A DNA stretch of 38,740 nt from contig CASFLH010000068.1 of the NCBI GenBank assembly GCA_949295505.1, positions 1-38,740 of the forward strand, given 5' to 3'. Positions 33,586-38,740 of this stretch are shown here, piece after piece. Position 1 is the first letter of the stretch, and each line of letters begins with the position of its first letter. Both the position numbers and the translations under genes were made by a program. The stretch is from an uncultured Spirochaetales bacterium (GTDB lineage Bacteria; Spirochaetota; Spirochaetia; Sphaerochaetales; Sphaerochaetaceae). The notes below the pieces were generated by a model that saw nothing but the letters and a program-made list of their open reading frames with translations, did no database searches and was not told the origin of the DNA.

Positions 33586-34245
33586 TCACCAGATTATAGG
33601 CGTTTGTCCTGTTTGCCTGAGAAATTCATTGCACTTGATGAAGTGATCGTTGCCGAAGAAACCCCTGAACGCGCTCAGAGGGCTAGGGTGCGCTGATTCC
33701 AGAATCAGATGCGCATGGTTCTCTATAAGCTGCTTCTTGCTTCTGGCATAGCTTCCCCAGAGCATGAACACCTTTGGACGCGGATCGGCTCCGAGCGCAT
33801 GGATGGCGTTGTCTGTGAAGATTTCCCATCCTCTGCCAGCATGGGAGGCGGCTTTATGGGCTTCGACTGTAAGCGTGCTGTTGAGGAGAAGAACTCCTTG
33901 CTCTGCCCATCTCGTGAGATCGCGTGACCATTCTCCCTGCTCAACGTCTTCTCTTATTATCTCCTCATGTATGTTCTTCAGCGAGGGAGGTTCTTCCGTA
34001 TTCTCGTGCACGGAGAAGGAAAGCCCCATGGCCTGGCCTTCCTCATGATAAGGATCCTGTCCCACTATGATGACCTTCGTATCCCCGAAGCTGGTGAGAC
34101 GGAAGGCGTTGAAGATGTCGTTCATAGGAGGATATATGATCTTTGAGGCGTATTCGGCCTTCAGGAACTGCCTCAGTGAAAGATAATATGGTTTTCTCTG
34201 CTCTATATCAAAAAGCGGCTGCCAGTCATTTCCTACATTTATCAT
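33586..34245 (-). CDS. ung: Uracil-DNA glycosylase, family 1
   Basis: Excises uracil from DNA, the first step of base-excision repair. The 219-residue enzyme has motif A GQDPYHEEGQAMGLSFSV (from 62, catalytic D64), N122 in LLLNSTLTV for uracil recognition, and the DNA-intercalation loop ESAHPSPLSAFRGFFG with H186. Length matches E. coli Ung. The ATG at 34245 has no SD; a TATCAT -10 ends 7 nt before it with TGGACA at 16 bp, so the mRNA is predicted leaderless. It is divergent from the SLC13-type permease gene. Confidence 0.96.
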   Translation of the reverse strand: MINVGNDWQPLFDIEQRKPYYLSLRQFLKAEYASKIIYPPMNDIFNAFRLTSFGDTKVIIVGQDPYHEEGQAMGLSFSVHENTEEPPSLKNIHEEIIREDVEQGEWSRDLTRWAEQGVLLLNSTLTVEAHKAASHAGRGWEIFTDNAIHALGADPRPKVFMLWGSYARSKKQLIENHAHLILESAHPSPLSAFRGFFGNDHFIKCNEFLRQTGQTPIIW

Positions 34246-34252
34246 GAATCAG

Positions 34253-34280
34253 ATGATAAACCATAAGCCCGGACTGTCCA
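34253..34280 (-). promoter_or_regulatory. Promoter abutting the ung start codon
   Basis: On the minus strand TGGACA (34275-34280), 16-bp spacer, TATCAT (34253-34258). Seven bases separate -10 and ATG, placing +1 within one base of the start codon. Confidence 0.6.
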
Positions 34281-34286
34281 ACCTGA

Positions 34287-34316
34287 TTGCATTGCTGCGT
34301 GTTAAATGTATATCAT
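34287..34316 (+). promoter_or_regulatory. Promoter of the SLC13/ArsB-type permease
   Basis: TTGCAT (34287-34292) and TATCAT (34311-34316) with an 18-bp spacer. The predicted start near 34323 leaves a leader of about 8 nt before ATG 34331, too short for a usual SD, and none is seen. Confidence 0.5.
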
Positions 34317-34330
34317 CATCCCGTTGCCTT

Positions 34331-35437
34331 ATGTCAGCTTTCATAAAAAGAGAAATAGTATTTGTTATCGCACTTGTGGCAGCGGCGGTGTCCGCATTCT
34401 TCAATCCGCCTTCGGCATCCTGGATTGAAGCCGTTGATTTCAGGACGCTCGCGCTGCTTTTCGCTCTGATGGGAGTCTCTGAGGGACTGAAGGCTTCTGG
34501 TCTTTTCGATTCCGCGGCTGGTGTGATGATGAGGCAGGCTGGCAACACAAGAAGACTTTCGCTGATGCTTCTCGCGATAGTCTTCGTGTCATCTATGTTC
34601 TTTACCAATGATGTTGCGCTCCTGATGTTCGTTCCTTTCACGATGATGATACTTGATAAGGAAGGTGCAGAAGAGGAATACATAATAAGGCTGGTCGTGC
34701 TGGAGACTATTGCAGCGAACCTCGGCTCGATGACGACACCTGTAGGAAACCCCCAGAACCTGTATATCTGTTCTTTCTTCAATGTGGAGGCAAAACCTTT
34801 CTTCTATACGATTCTTCCGTATTCATTTGTCTCTCTTGTGCTTGTTGCCGCCTCGTTTTTCCTTCTGCTGCGCTCAAAGCGGGCAGTTGAACCTGACACG
34901 GGGGAAGTGCGGCGGATCGACAAGGTCAGGACAATAATCTATCTTGTCTTCCTGCTTGCGGCGCTCTTCTCTGTTTTCCGTGTGATAAGCTGGCAGATTC
35001 TTTTTGCAGCAGAGGCTCTATATCTTCTGCTCCTTGACAGGAAGATACTGCGGAGAATTGATTACATCCTTCTGCTCACATTCGTCTGCTTCTTCATATT
35101 CAGTGAGAACATAAGGAATATCGAGAGCGTCAGGAATCTGATATCAGGACCGATGCTCACGCACCCTGTTGCAGTCTCTGCCGCTGTTTCCCAGGTGATA
35201 AGCAATGTGCCTGCCGCGATATTGCTTTCCTCATTTGCCGATGGCTTCGAAGGCGTTCTTGTCGGAACGGATATCGGAGGGCTTGGCACGCCGGTTGCGT
35301 CGCTTGCTTCACTGATTTCCCTGAAATTCTATTTCAGAAGGAATGTTGGTGCAAAAGGCAGATACATGCTTGTATTCCTTATCATGAATTTCATCATGTT
35401 AGCTATCCTCGCGCTTTTCTCGCTGGTAATCGGATAA
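34331..35437 (+). CDS. SLC13/ArsB-type (IT superfamily) permease
   Basis: Inner-membrane ion transporter of 368 residues with about 10-11 segments. FFTNDVALLMFVPFTMMIL and the GSMTTPVGNPQNLYI motif (first half), echoed by VSQVISNVPAAILLSSFA and TDIGGLGTPVASLASLIS (second half), define the ArsB/NhaD/CitMHS group. The substrate may be a carboxylate, arsenite or other anion, or Na+/H+; the sequence does not decide. ATG 34331 is preferred: earlier in-frame starts (34244, 34253) would lie upstream of the predicted promoter -10 and add a non-conserved, non-membrane stretch. No terminator is convincing after it. Confidence 0.85.
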   Translation: MSAFIKREIVFVIALVAAAVSAFFNPPSASWIEAVDFRTLALLFALMGVSEGLKASGLFDSAAGVMMRQAGNTRRLSLMLLAIVFVSSMFFTNDVALLMFVPFTMMILDKEGAEEEYIIRLVVLETIAANLGSMTTPVGNPQNLYICSFFNVEAKPFFYTILPYSFVSLVLVAASFFLLLRSKRAVEPDTGEVRRIDKVRTIIYLVFLLAALFSVFRVISWQILFAAEALYLLLLDRKILRRIDYILLLTFVCFFIFSENIRNIESVRNLISGPMLTHPVAVSAAVSQVISNVPAAILLSSFADGFEGVLVGTDIGGLGTPVASLASLISLKFYFRRNVGAKGRYMLVFLIMNFIMLAILALFSLVIG

Positions 35438-35678
35438 GACCGCGTCTGGATGGACAATCACAACTGCTATGATTCAGATTCGGACGAAAAATGCACAGAA
35501 AGGAGCCTTTTGCTCTTAACTTTTCCTTTGTTTTTATTATAGTCAGATATAGTGCATAAGGTGATGTGCGCGGCTTACGAGGGTGATTTCTGCTCTGGGT
35601 TTTCCTTGCAGGTCTCTGTAGATGGAGGAAAGTTTCTAACGTCTATGGGGTGGGTGCGTGGTAGAAGCATGAGAGCTT
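35438..35678 (+). promoter_or_regulatory. Gap with a possible promoter and long leader for the 70-residue protein
   Basis: TTAACT (35516-35521) and TATAGT (35538-35543), 16 bp apart, could start a leader of about 130 nt ending at ATG 35679. A short GAGC/GCTC hairpin near 35503-35515 may mark the end of the permease transcript. I see no protein gene I can support inside the gap. Confidence 0.4.
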
Positions 35679-35891
35679 ATGAAAAAGCGGTTGATTTTCT
35701 GGCTGCTTTTCATCGCATCTTTTGCGATTGGCGTGTACCCGCTCTGGAGTGAGAAAGTGATTGCATCCGCAACTCTCACCATCACTCTGAGAGTGCCCGA
35801 GCGGCCTGTTACTCCTGAAACTGAGGAAGGGCTTTATGACGGGTATAAGGTAGAGAAAACAGCCGACACCGTGTTTGTCACCGCGGTATGA
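35679..35891 (+). CDS. Small exported protein, function unknown
   Basis: A 70-residue protein with a clear signal peptide or anchor (KKRLIFWLLFIASFAIGVYPLW). A short mature part has alternating hydrophobic residues (ASATLTITLRVPERPVT), suggesting a beta-strand, then an acidic stretch (TPETEEGLYDG). I do not recognise the family. GAGAG lies a few bases before ATG. It is followed by a hairpin and a convergent exported protein gene. The signal peptide and SD make it likely real; it is too small for firm assignment. Confidence 0.6.
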   Translation: MKKRLIFWLLFIASFAIGVYPLWSEKVIASATLTITLRVPERPVTPETEEGLYDGYKVEKTADTVFVTAV

Positions 35892-35922
35892 AGCCTTGCT
35901 TTGGGTGTTGCAGGGCTTTGCG

Positions 35923-35949
35923 GGCAGGTTGTGGTTCTCACAGCCTGCC
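35923..35949 (+). terminator. Hairpin between convergent exported-protein genes
   Basis: GGCAGG (35923-35928) pairs with CCTGCC (35944-35949), with an inner GTG/CAC. No good T-tract follows on either strand, so it is only a weak terminator candidate. Confidence 0.4.
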
Positions 35950-35956
35950 TGCTGCT

Positions 35957-36859
35957 TCATTTAAGAAGGGTATTGAGAAAAGCCTCTATCTCTGAAGCCC
36001 TTTCTGTTTCCGACGGCAGTGGATCCGGGTCTGTTGCATATACAGCAAGCGCGTACTGGCACAGCATTGCAGCTTCCTGATTATCAGAGAAATCACCAAG
36101 TGGAACCGTGGAATAGAAAGGCGTTGTATCCCTTCCATCTCTTCCTTCATAGTACTTCATCTTCTCTGTAGGAATCGTTTCCTTCTCATACTTGTCCTGC
36201 ATCTTGTCCAGTTCCTTCGCTCTCTTGGATGCGCTCCATCCTCTGTCGTGAAGCTGCTGGGCCAGTTCCAGGTAATTCGTCAGGTTAAGCCTGTTCACGT
36301 TATCCTGTGTGTCGAGACAGCGGCGGATGTAGCTTATTGCGAAATTATCATTGCCAAAGCTCAGAGGAGATCCCGGCAGCTGATTGTACAGGAGGGACAG
36401 CACATACCAGGCATCTGACATGTCGGCATTGAAATCATTCTGCACCTTTTCTATGAGGGAGCGCATCGGCTTGGCCTTTGAAAGGCTATTCAGCGGTCCG
36501 TTCACCTGACCGATTCTGCCGATTGCGGAAGCCTGCCAGTGATACCCATCTGGTGTCTCCTCCAGCGCAAGTGACTCCTCTGCATACTGCTGGCTTCTAC
36601 CATAACCTTCAAGCCGCTCATCCTTCTTGTCTTCCGGAATGCCGTCTGTAATATAGAGCACCGTCCTTGAAAGTCTCCAGAGAATGGCGGCTCTTTCACT
36701 ATCGCTCTCTGCTTCGTCATAAGATGCTAGGAGATATTCCATATCCTCCGCGTATGCCTCTTCGTGATAGAAAAGGCTGTCGCTCATCGCCGAATCGAAC
36801 GATGCAGAGAGCATCGCCGCTGCGAACAGCATGAGAACTGCTATGATCGTCTTTTTCAT
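35957..36859 (-). CDS. Exported helical-repeat (TPR/RMD-like) protein
   Basis: Exported protein of 300 residues. Signal peptide KKTIIAVLMLFAAAMLSA is followed by TPR-like helical pairs: AAILWRLSRTVLYITD (about 47-62), SQQYAEESLALEETPDGYHWQASAIGRIGQV (in part), SDAWYVLSLLYNQLPGSPLSFGNDNFAISYIRRCLD (in part). The WRLxR ... YHWxAxxxGR pattern resembles RMD-type TPR proteins known in bacteria. It probably scaffolds a periplasmic complex; no partner is identified. ATG 36859 is chosen over an upstream start at 37069 because SD GAGGTG lies just before it, a signal peptide then begins the protein, and the longer form would overlap the divergent kinase gene. Confidence 0.75.
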   Translation of the reverse strand: MKKTIIAVLMLFAAAMLSASFDSAMSDSLFYHEEAYAEDMEYLLASYDEAESDSERAAILWRLSRTVLYITDGIPEDKKDERLEGYGRSQQYAEESLALEETPDGYHWQASAIGRIGQVNGPLNSLSKAKPMRSLIEKVQNDFNADMSDAWYVLSLLYNQLPGSPLSFGNDNFAISYIRRCLDTQDNVNRLNLTNYLELAQQLHDRGWSASKRAKELDKMQDKYEKETIPTEKMKYYEGRDGRDTTPFYSTVPLGDFSDNQEAAMLCQYALAVYATDPDPLPSETERASEIEAFLNTLLK

Positions 36860-36922
36860 ATTCACCTCTTCATGACAGTAACATGGATTGCAGTGCCTGA
36901 TACAGAGAGCATGGCTTTTTAA

Positions 36923-36952
36923 TTGACCTGTGGTCTTTCCCGGGAATAGAAT
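36923..36952 (+). promoter_or_regulatory. Promoter abutting the GHKL kinase start codon
   Basis: TTGACC (36923-36928) and TAGAAT (36947-36952) are 18 bp apart, each 5 of 6. Six bases separate the -10 from ATG 36959, so +1 is predicted at the A of the start codon. Confidence 0.7.
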
Positions 36953-36958
36953 TGCGGT

Positions 36959-38251
36959 ATGGGAAACTGGGCAGAGCTGTATCGTGGGATATGTCTTATC
37001 ATCAGTCATTCTGTTTCTCTTTATCTGATGTCCCAGCCTCGTCCAGAGATAAAGCATCCACTGCGGCAATGGGTATTTTCCTATCTGCTAATGGGTATCG
37101 TGGTGTGCCCGCTTCTTTTCTTTGTCGGATTCACCCTGTTTTCAGGAATCGTTGCATATCTTCTGCTGTTCATAGGATTGTTCTTGACTTTTCTGTGGCT
37201 GAATGCGGGTAGTAGGTACCGGAGTGTATTTCTCTTCTTCATATACGTAACATTCTTCATGCTCTCAGCGGCAGTTGCCAATTTCCTGGGAGGAATTTTC
37301 TTTGATGGCAGTACTGTCGCAATTGCTTCGATACGCACGCTGTTCACCATCACGGTGATTGTTGTGTATCCCCTTAAGCTGGAGAAGCCGTTTCTGCGCG
37401 CAACCGACAACATTGATAAAGGCTGGGGAGTCCTGATTGCTTTCGAGCTGGTTTCATCCATAGCAATCTCGGTGTTTGCATTTACCGGAGCCTTCTTCAT
37501 TGGTAACAATTCGATATATCTTATACTGCTGATGATTTTCACCATCATCTTCATCGCTTCTTTTTTTGTCGTGATAAAAATGGTCAGCATGCTTAATAAC
37601 CGTATGTCGATGCGTCTCATAATGGCGCAGCAGGTACTGCTTGAGAATGAGCTCGAGGCAGAAAAGGAATTCGTCTCTTCTGCGCGCAGATTCCGTCATG
37701 ATATGAGAAAGCACAATGAGGTTGTCCTTTCATACCTTGAAGAAGGCAAAACAGAAGAGGCAATGTCCTATCTCAGGGAATATGATGGCATGATCAAATC
37801 GTCCTTTGCTTCTGGGTTCTGCGCAAACAGTATTCTCAACGCGATTCTCAAGATGACTGAGCGTAGATGCCTCGTGGTAGGAGGACGGCTGACGGCAAGG
37901 GTTGCTGTTCCGGAAGTACTTACGATTTCACGCACTGATATGGTTGTCATCTTCGGTAATCTTCTTGAAAACGCCTATGAGGCATGCGCGAAAACAGATG
38001 ATCCCTGGATTGAGGTGAACGCTGCGGTCAAAAACGATTCCCTTCAGTTCGAGATCAGAAACAGTATGGAGGGATGCCTGTCTTGGAGGGATGATCTTCC
38101 CCTGAGCACGAAGAACAATGGTGGGACGGGACTCCGAAATGTCGAAGCCGTCATAAGGCGCTGCAATGGTATGATGAGTCTGAATCAGGACGGTCAGGTC
38201 TTTGTTTCCCGTGTGATAATCCCTCTGGATCAGAAACAGGATATGCCTTGA
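36959..38251 (+). CDS. Sensor histidine kinase, GHKL (AgrC/ComD-like) type
   Basis: Membrane sensor kinase of 430 residues. The N-terminal half has about six to seven membrane segments (about 35-225) without a periplasmic domain, typical of peptide- or membrane-signal sensors. A coiled linker leads to the phosphoacceptor H247 (RFRHDMRKH). The GHKL ATPase domain has the N-box NLLENAYEAC (from 334) and a G-box NNGGTGLRN. No response regulator lies in the window. ATG has no SD and sits at the predicted transcription start. A transcription unit with a tiny cationic peptide ORF follows directly. Confidence 0.88.
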   Translation: MGNWAELYRGICLIISHSVSLYLMSQPRPEIKHPLRQWVFSYLLMGIVVCPLLFFVGFTLFSGIVAYLLLFIGLFLTFLWLNAGSRYRSVFLFFIYVTFFMLSAAVANFLGGIFFDGSTVAIASIRTLFTITVIVVYPLKLEKPFLRATDNIDKGWGVLIAFELVSSIAISVFAFTGAFFIGNNSIYLILLMIFTIIFIASFFVVIKMVSMLNNRMSMRLIMAQQVLLENELEAEKEFVSSARRFRHDMRKHNEVVLSYLEEGKTEEAMSYLREYDGMIKSSFASGFCANSILNAILKMTERRCLVVGGRLTARVAVPEVLTISRTDMVVIFGNLLENAYEACAKTDDPWIEVNAAVKNDSLQFEIRNSMEGCLSWRDDLPLSTKNNGGTGLRNVEAVIRRCNGMMSLNQDGQVFVSRVIIPLDQKQDMP

Positions 38252-38256
38252 TCATA

Positions 38257-38285
38257 TTGACAAAAATAAAGATTTGTGGCATTAT
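38257..38285 (+). promoter_or_regulatory. Promoter of the peptide unit
   Basis: A perfect -35 TTGACA (38257-38262) and CATTAT (38280-38285) are 17 bp apart; TATATA overlaps at longer spacing. The -35 begins 6 bp after the kinase stop. The transcript would start near 38292. A perfect 8-bp hairpin (TTCATTGC/GCAATGAA, 38322-38342) lies in its leader. Confidence 0.6.
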
Positions 38286-38375
38286 ATATAGTTACGCACA
38301 AGTCGTTTTGCTATTTGGGTTTTCATTGCATGCCGCAATGAATCGATGATGGATGGTTCAGAAAAGGAGAATACT

Positions 38376-38420
38376 GTGAAAGCATTCATCGTTTGCCTAT
38401 TCAGGAAGATCATCAAGTAA
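38376..38420 (+). CDS. Candidate 14-residue cationic peptide
   Basis: GTG start with an excellent SD (AAAAGGAG, spacing 6) encodes MKAFIVCLFRKIIK, net charge about +4, hydrophobic, one cysteine (C7). An in-frame ATG at 38346 would give 24 residues, but the SD then lies inside the gene, so GTG is preferred. It is the only signal-bearing ORF between the strong promoter at 38257 and the terminator at 38464. It could be a signalling, toxin-like or leader peptide; the transcript could equally be a small RNA. Confidence 0.4.
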   Translation: MKAFIVCLFRKIIK

Positions 38421-38463
38421 GGCTTAGAAGGAAAGACGTTTATAAGATATGCCGTCAGAAAAC

Positions 38464-38497
38464 CTGCCAGCCTTGTCCTGCAGGATGAAGGCGGCAG
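38464..38497. terminator. Bidirectional terminator between the peptide unit and the small membrane protein
   Basis: CTGCC/GGCAG, a bulged A, GCCTT/AAGGC and TCC/GGA with a TGCA loop make a 13-bp interrupted hairpin. The minus-strand tail is GTTTTC and the plus-strand tail AGATTCTATTTTC. It begins 6 nt past the stop of the minus-strand membrane protein. Confidence 0.7.
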
Positions 38498-38502
38498 AGA
38501 TT

Positions 38503-38679
38503 CTATTTTCTCGGTCTGGAGAGAACACACCACCCGATGAAGAGAATACAGATGAAAGCTATCAGGAGGGTAAAGAAGTTCTGCCTTGGCAGATCGAGGG
38601 AGAATAACATGTCGGCAACGATGAACAGCACGATGGCTGCAATTGCAATCATCCCTGCAACTCTTCGCTTCCTCATCAT
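38503..38679 (-). CDS. Small two-helix membrane protein, 58 residues
   Basis: Protein of 58 residues: basic start MMRKRRVAG, membrane helix 1 (about 10-27, IAIAAIVLFIVADMLF), short loop with DLPRQN, helix 2 (about 35-53, FFTLLIAFICILFIGWCVL), basic tail SRPRK. The family is not recognised. The gene has SD GGAGG 6 nt before ATG and overlaps the stop of the upstream gene in ATGA, so it is translationally coupled to it. It is followed at once by a terminator. Positive-inside logic puts both ends in the cytoplasm. Confidence 0.7.
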   Translation of the reverse strand: MMRKRRVAGMIAIAAIVLFIVADMLFSLDLPRQNFFTLLIAFICILFIGWCVLSRPRK

Positions 38680-38740
38680 TCTGTACCTCCGATGTCGACT
38701 TCTGGTTCCCGATATTCTTCTTCACGCTTTCCTCTGTGAC
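38676..38740 (-). CDS. C-terminal end of a gene cut by the right edge
   Basis: The last 20 or so codons (HRGKREEEYREPEVDIGGTE) run in from the right edge and end at TGA overlapping the start of the small membrane protein. The tail is hydrophilic and acidic; the protein cannot be identified. The ATGA overlap and the SD inside its last codons support this frame over the longer alternative frame on the same strand. Confidence 0.5.
   Translation of the reverse strand, partial: HRGKREEEYREPEVDIGGTE

Noticed and set aside
35552..35752. Plus-strand open frame of 66 codons before and over the small exported protein
   Set aside because: No SD, odd composition, and it overlaps the better-supported 70-residue signal-peptide gene in another frame.
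36860..37069. N-terminal extension of the exported helical-repeat protein
   Set aside because: It would bury the signal peptide 70 residues inside the protein, lacks an SD, and would overlap the divergent kinase gene and its promoter.
38449..38607. Plus-strand frame of about 52 codons (MPSENLPALSC...) with an acidic tail, considered as an AgrD-like precursor for the nearby kinase
   Set aside because: No SD close to its ATG, it starts just before the terminator stem and lies antisense to the small membrane protein; there is no AgrB-type gene nearby.
38282..38725. Minus-strand open frame of 147 codons at the right edge
   Set aside because: Cys/His/Arg/Ser-rich and without SD. It runs through a strong terminator and overlaps the 58-residue membrane protein, which has an SD and an ATGA overlap.
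1..38740. CRISPR arrays, insertion sequences, prophage or toxin-antitoxin modules
   Set aside because: No regularly spaced repeats, transposase or integrase domains, or phage genes were found while reading the window.

Overview
This 38.7 kb window looks like chromosome from a gut-associated diderm bacterium, most probably a spirochaete of the Sphaerochaeta type. The case rests on a TolC-like outer-membrane protein with a MacA/MacB pump, Sec signals on the solute-binding proteins that end in LFASGAAEE or IAGGSQES without a lipobox, a tripartite TRAP transporter, and a secreted conjugated-bile-acid-type amidase. The taxon is inference. No phage, insertion sequence or CRISPR array was seen. Most genes carry Shine-Dalgarno (SD) sequences of the GGAG type, but a recognisable minority do not.

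Layout. 1-4.2 kb (minus strand): start of an unidentified gene at the left edge, a polar amino-acid ABC transporter (binding protein, permease, ATPase) in two transcription units, and a MATE exporter. 4.3-8.6 kb (plus): TolC-MacA-LolD/MacB efflux operon. 8.6-9.9 kb: aspartate kinase. 10-13.2 kb: orphan MalK/UgpC-type ATPase, divergent TetR regulator, and a CNNM/CorC membrane protein behind a long structured leader. 13.4-16.5 kb: two MATE exporters flanking tRNA-Gly(CCC). 16.6-19.6 kb (plus): manA, L-cysteine desulfidase and a DEDDh exonuclease with overlapping ends. 19.6-21.4 kb (minus): EamA permease and PAP2 phosphatase. 21.5-24.7 kb: TRAP dctP-dctQ-dctM. 24.7-27.5 kb: trkA-trkH potassium uptake. 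27.6-28.7 kb: exported choloylglycine-hydrolase-family enzyme. 28.7-33.5 kb (minus): compact operon DUF1538 membrane protein, tandem PII-like protein, MATE exporter, M18 aminopeptidase. 33.6-35.4 kb: ung and a divergent ArsB/SLC13-type permease. 35.7-38.7 kb: small exported protein, exported helical-repeat protein, GHKL histidine kinase, a tiny peptide unit, and a 58-residue membrane protein coupled to a gene cut by the right edge.

Main theme: transport and envelope physiology (four MATE pumps, two complete ABC systems plus an orphan ATPase, TRAP, Trk, EamA, SLC13).

Most unusual signals: (1) a 61-nt three-way-junction RNA in the CNNM leader with a hairpin loop complementary over 8 nt to that gene's SD, a riboswitch-like layout; (2) genes (manA, eamA, the GHKL kinase, ung) whose predicted -10 lies 6-7 nt before ATG, suggesting leaderless mRNAs; (3) a self-contained unit of about 210 nt encoding a cationic 14-residue peptide next to the histidine kinase; (4) the DUF1538/tandem-PII/MATE/aminopeptidase operon; (5) matching ATGCAT-type inverted repeats in front of both halves of the amino-acid transporter.
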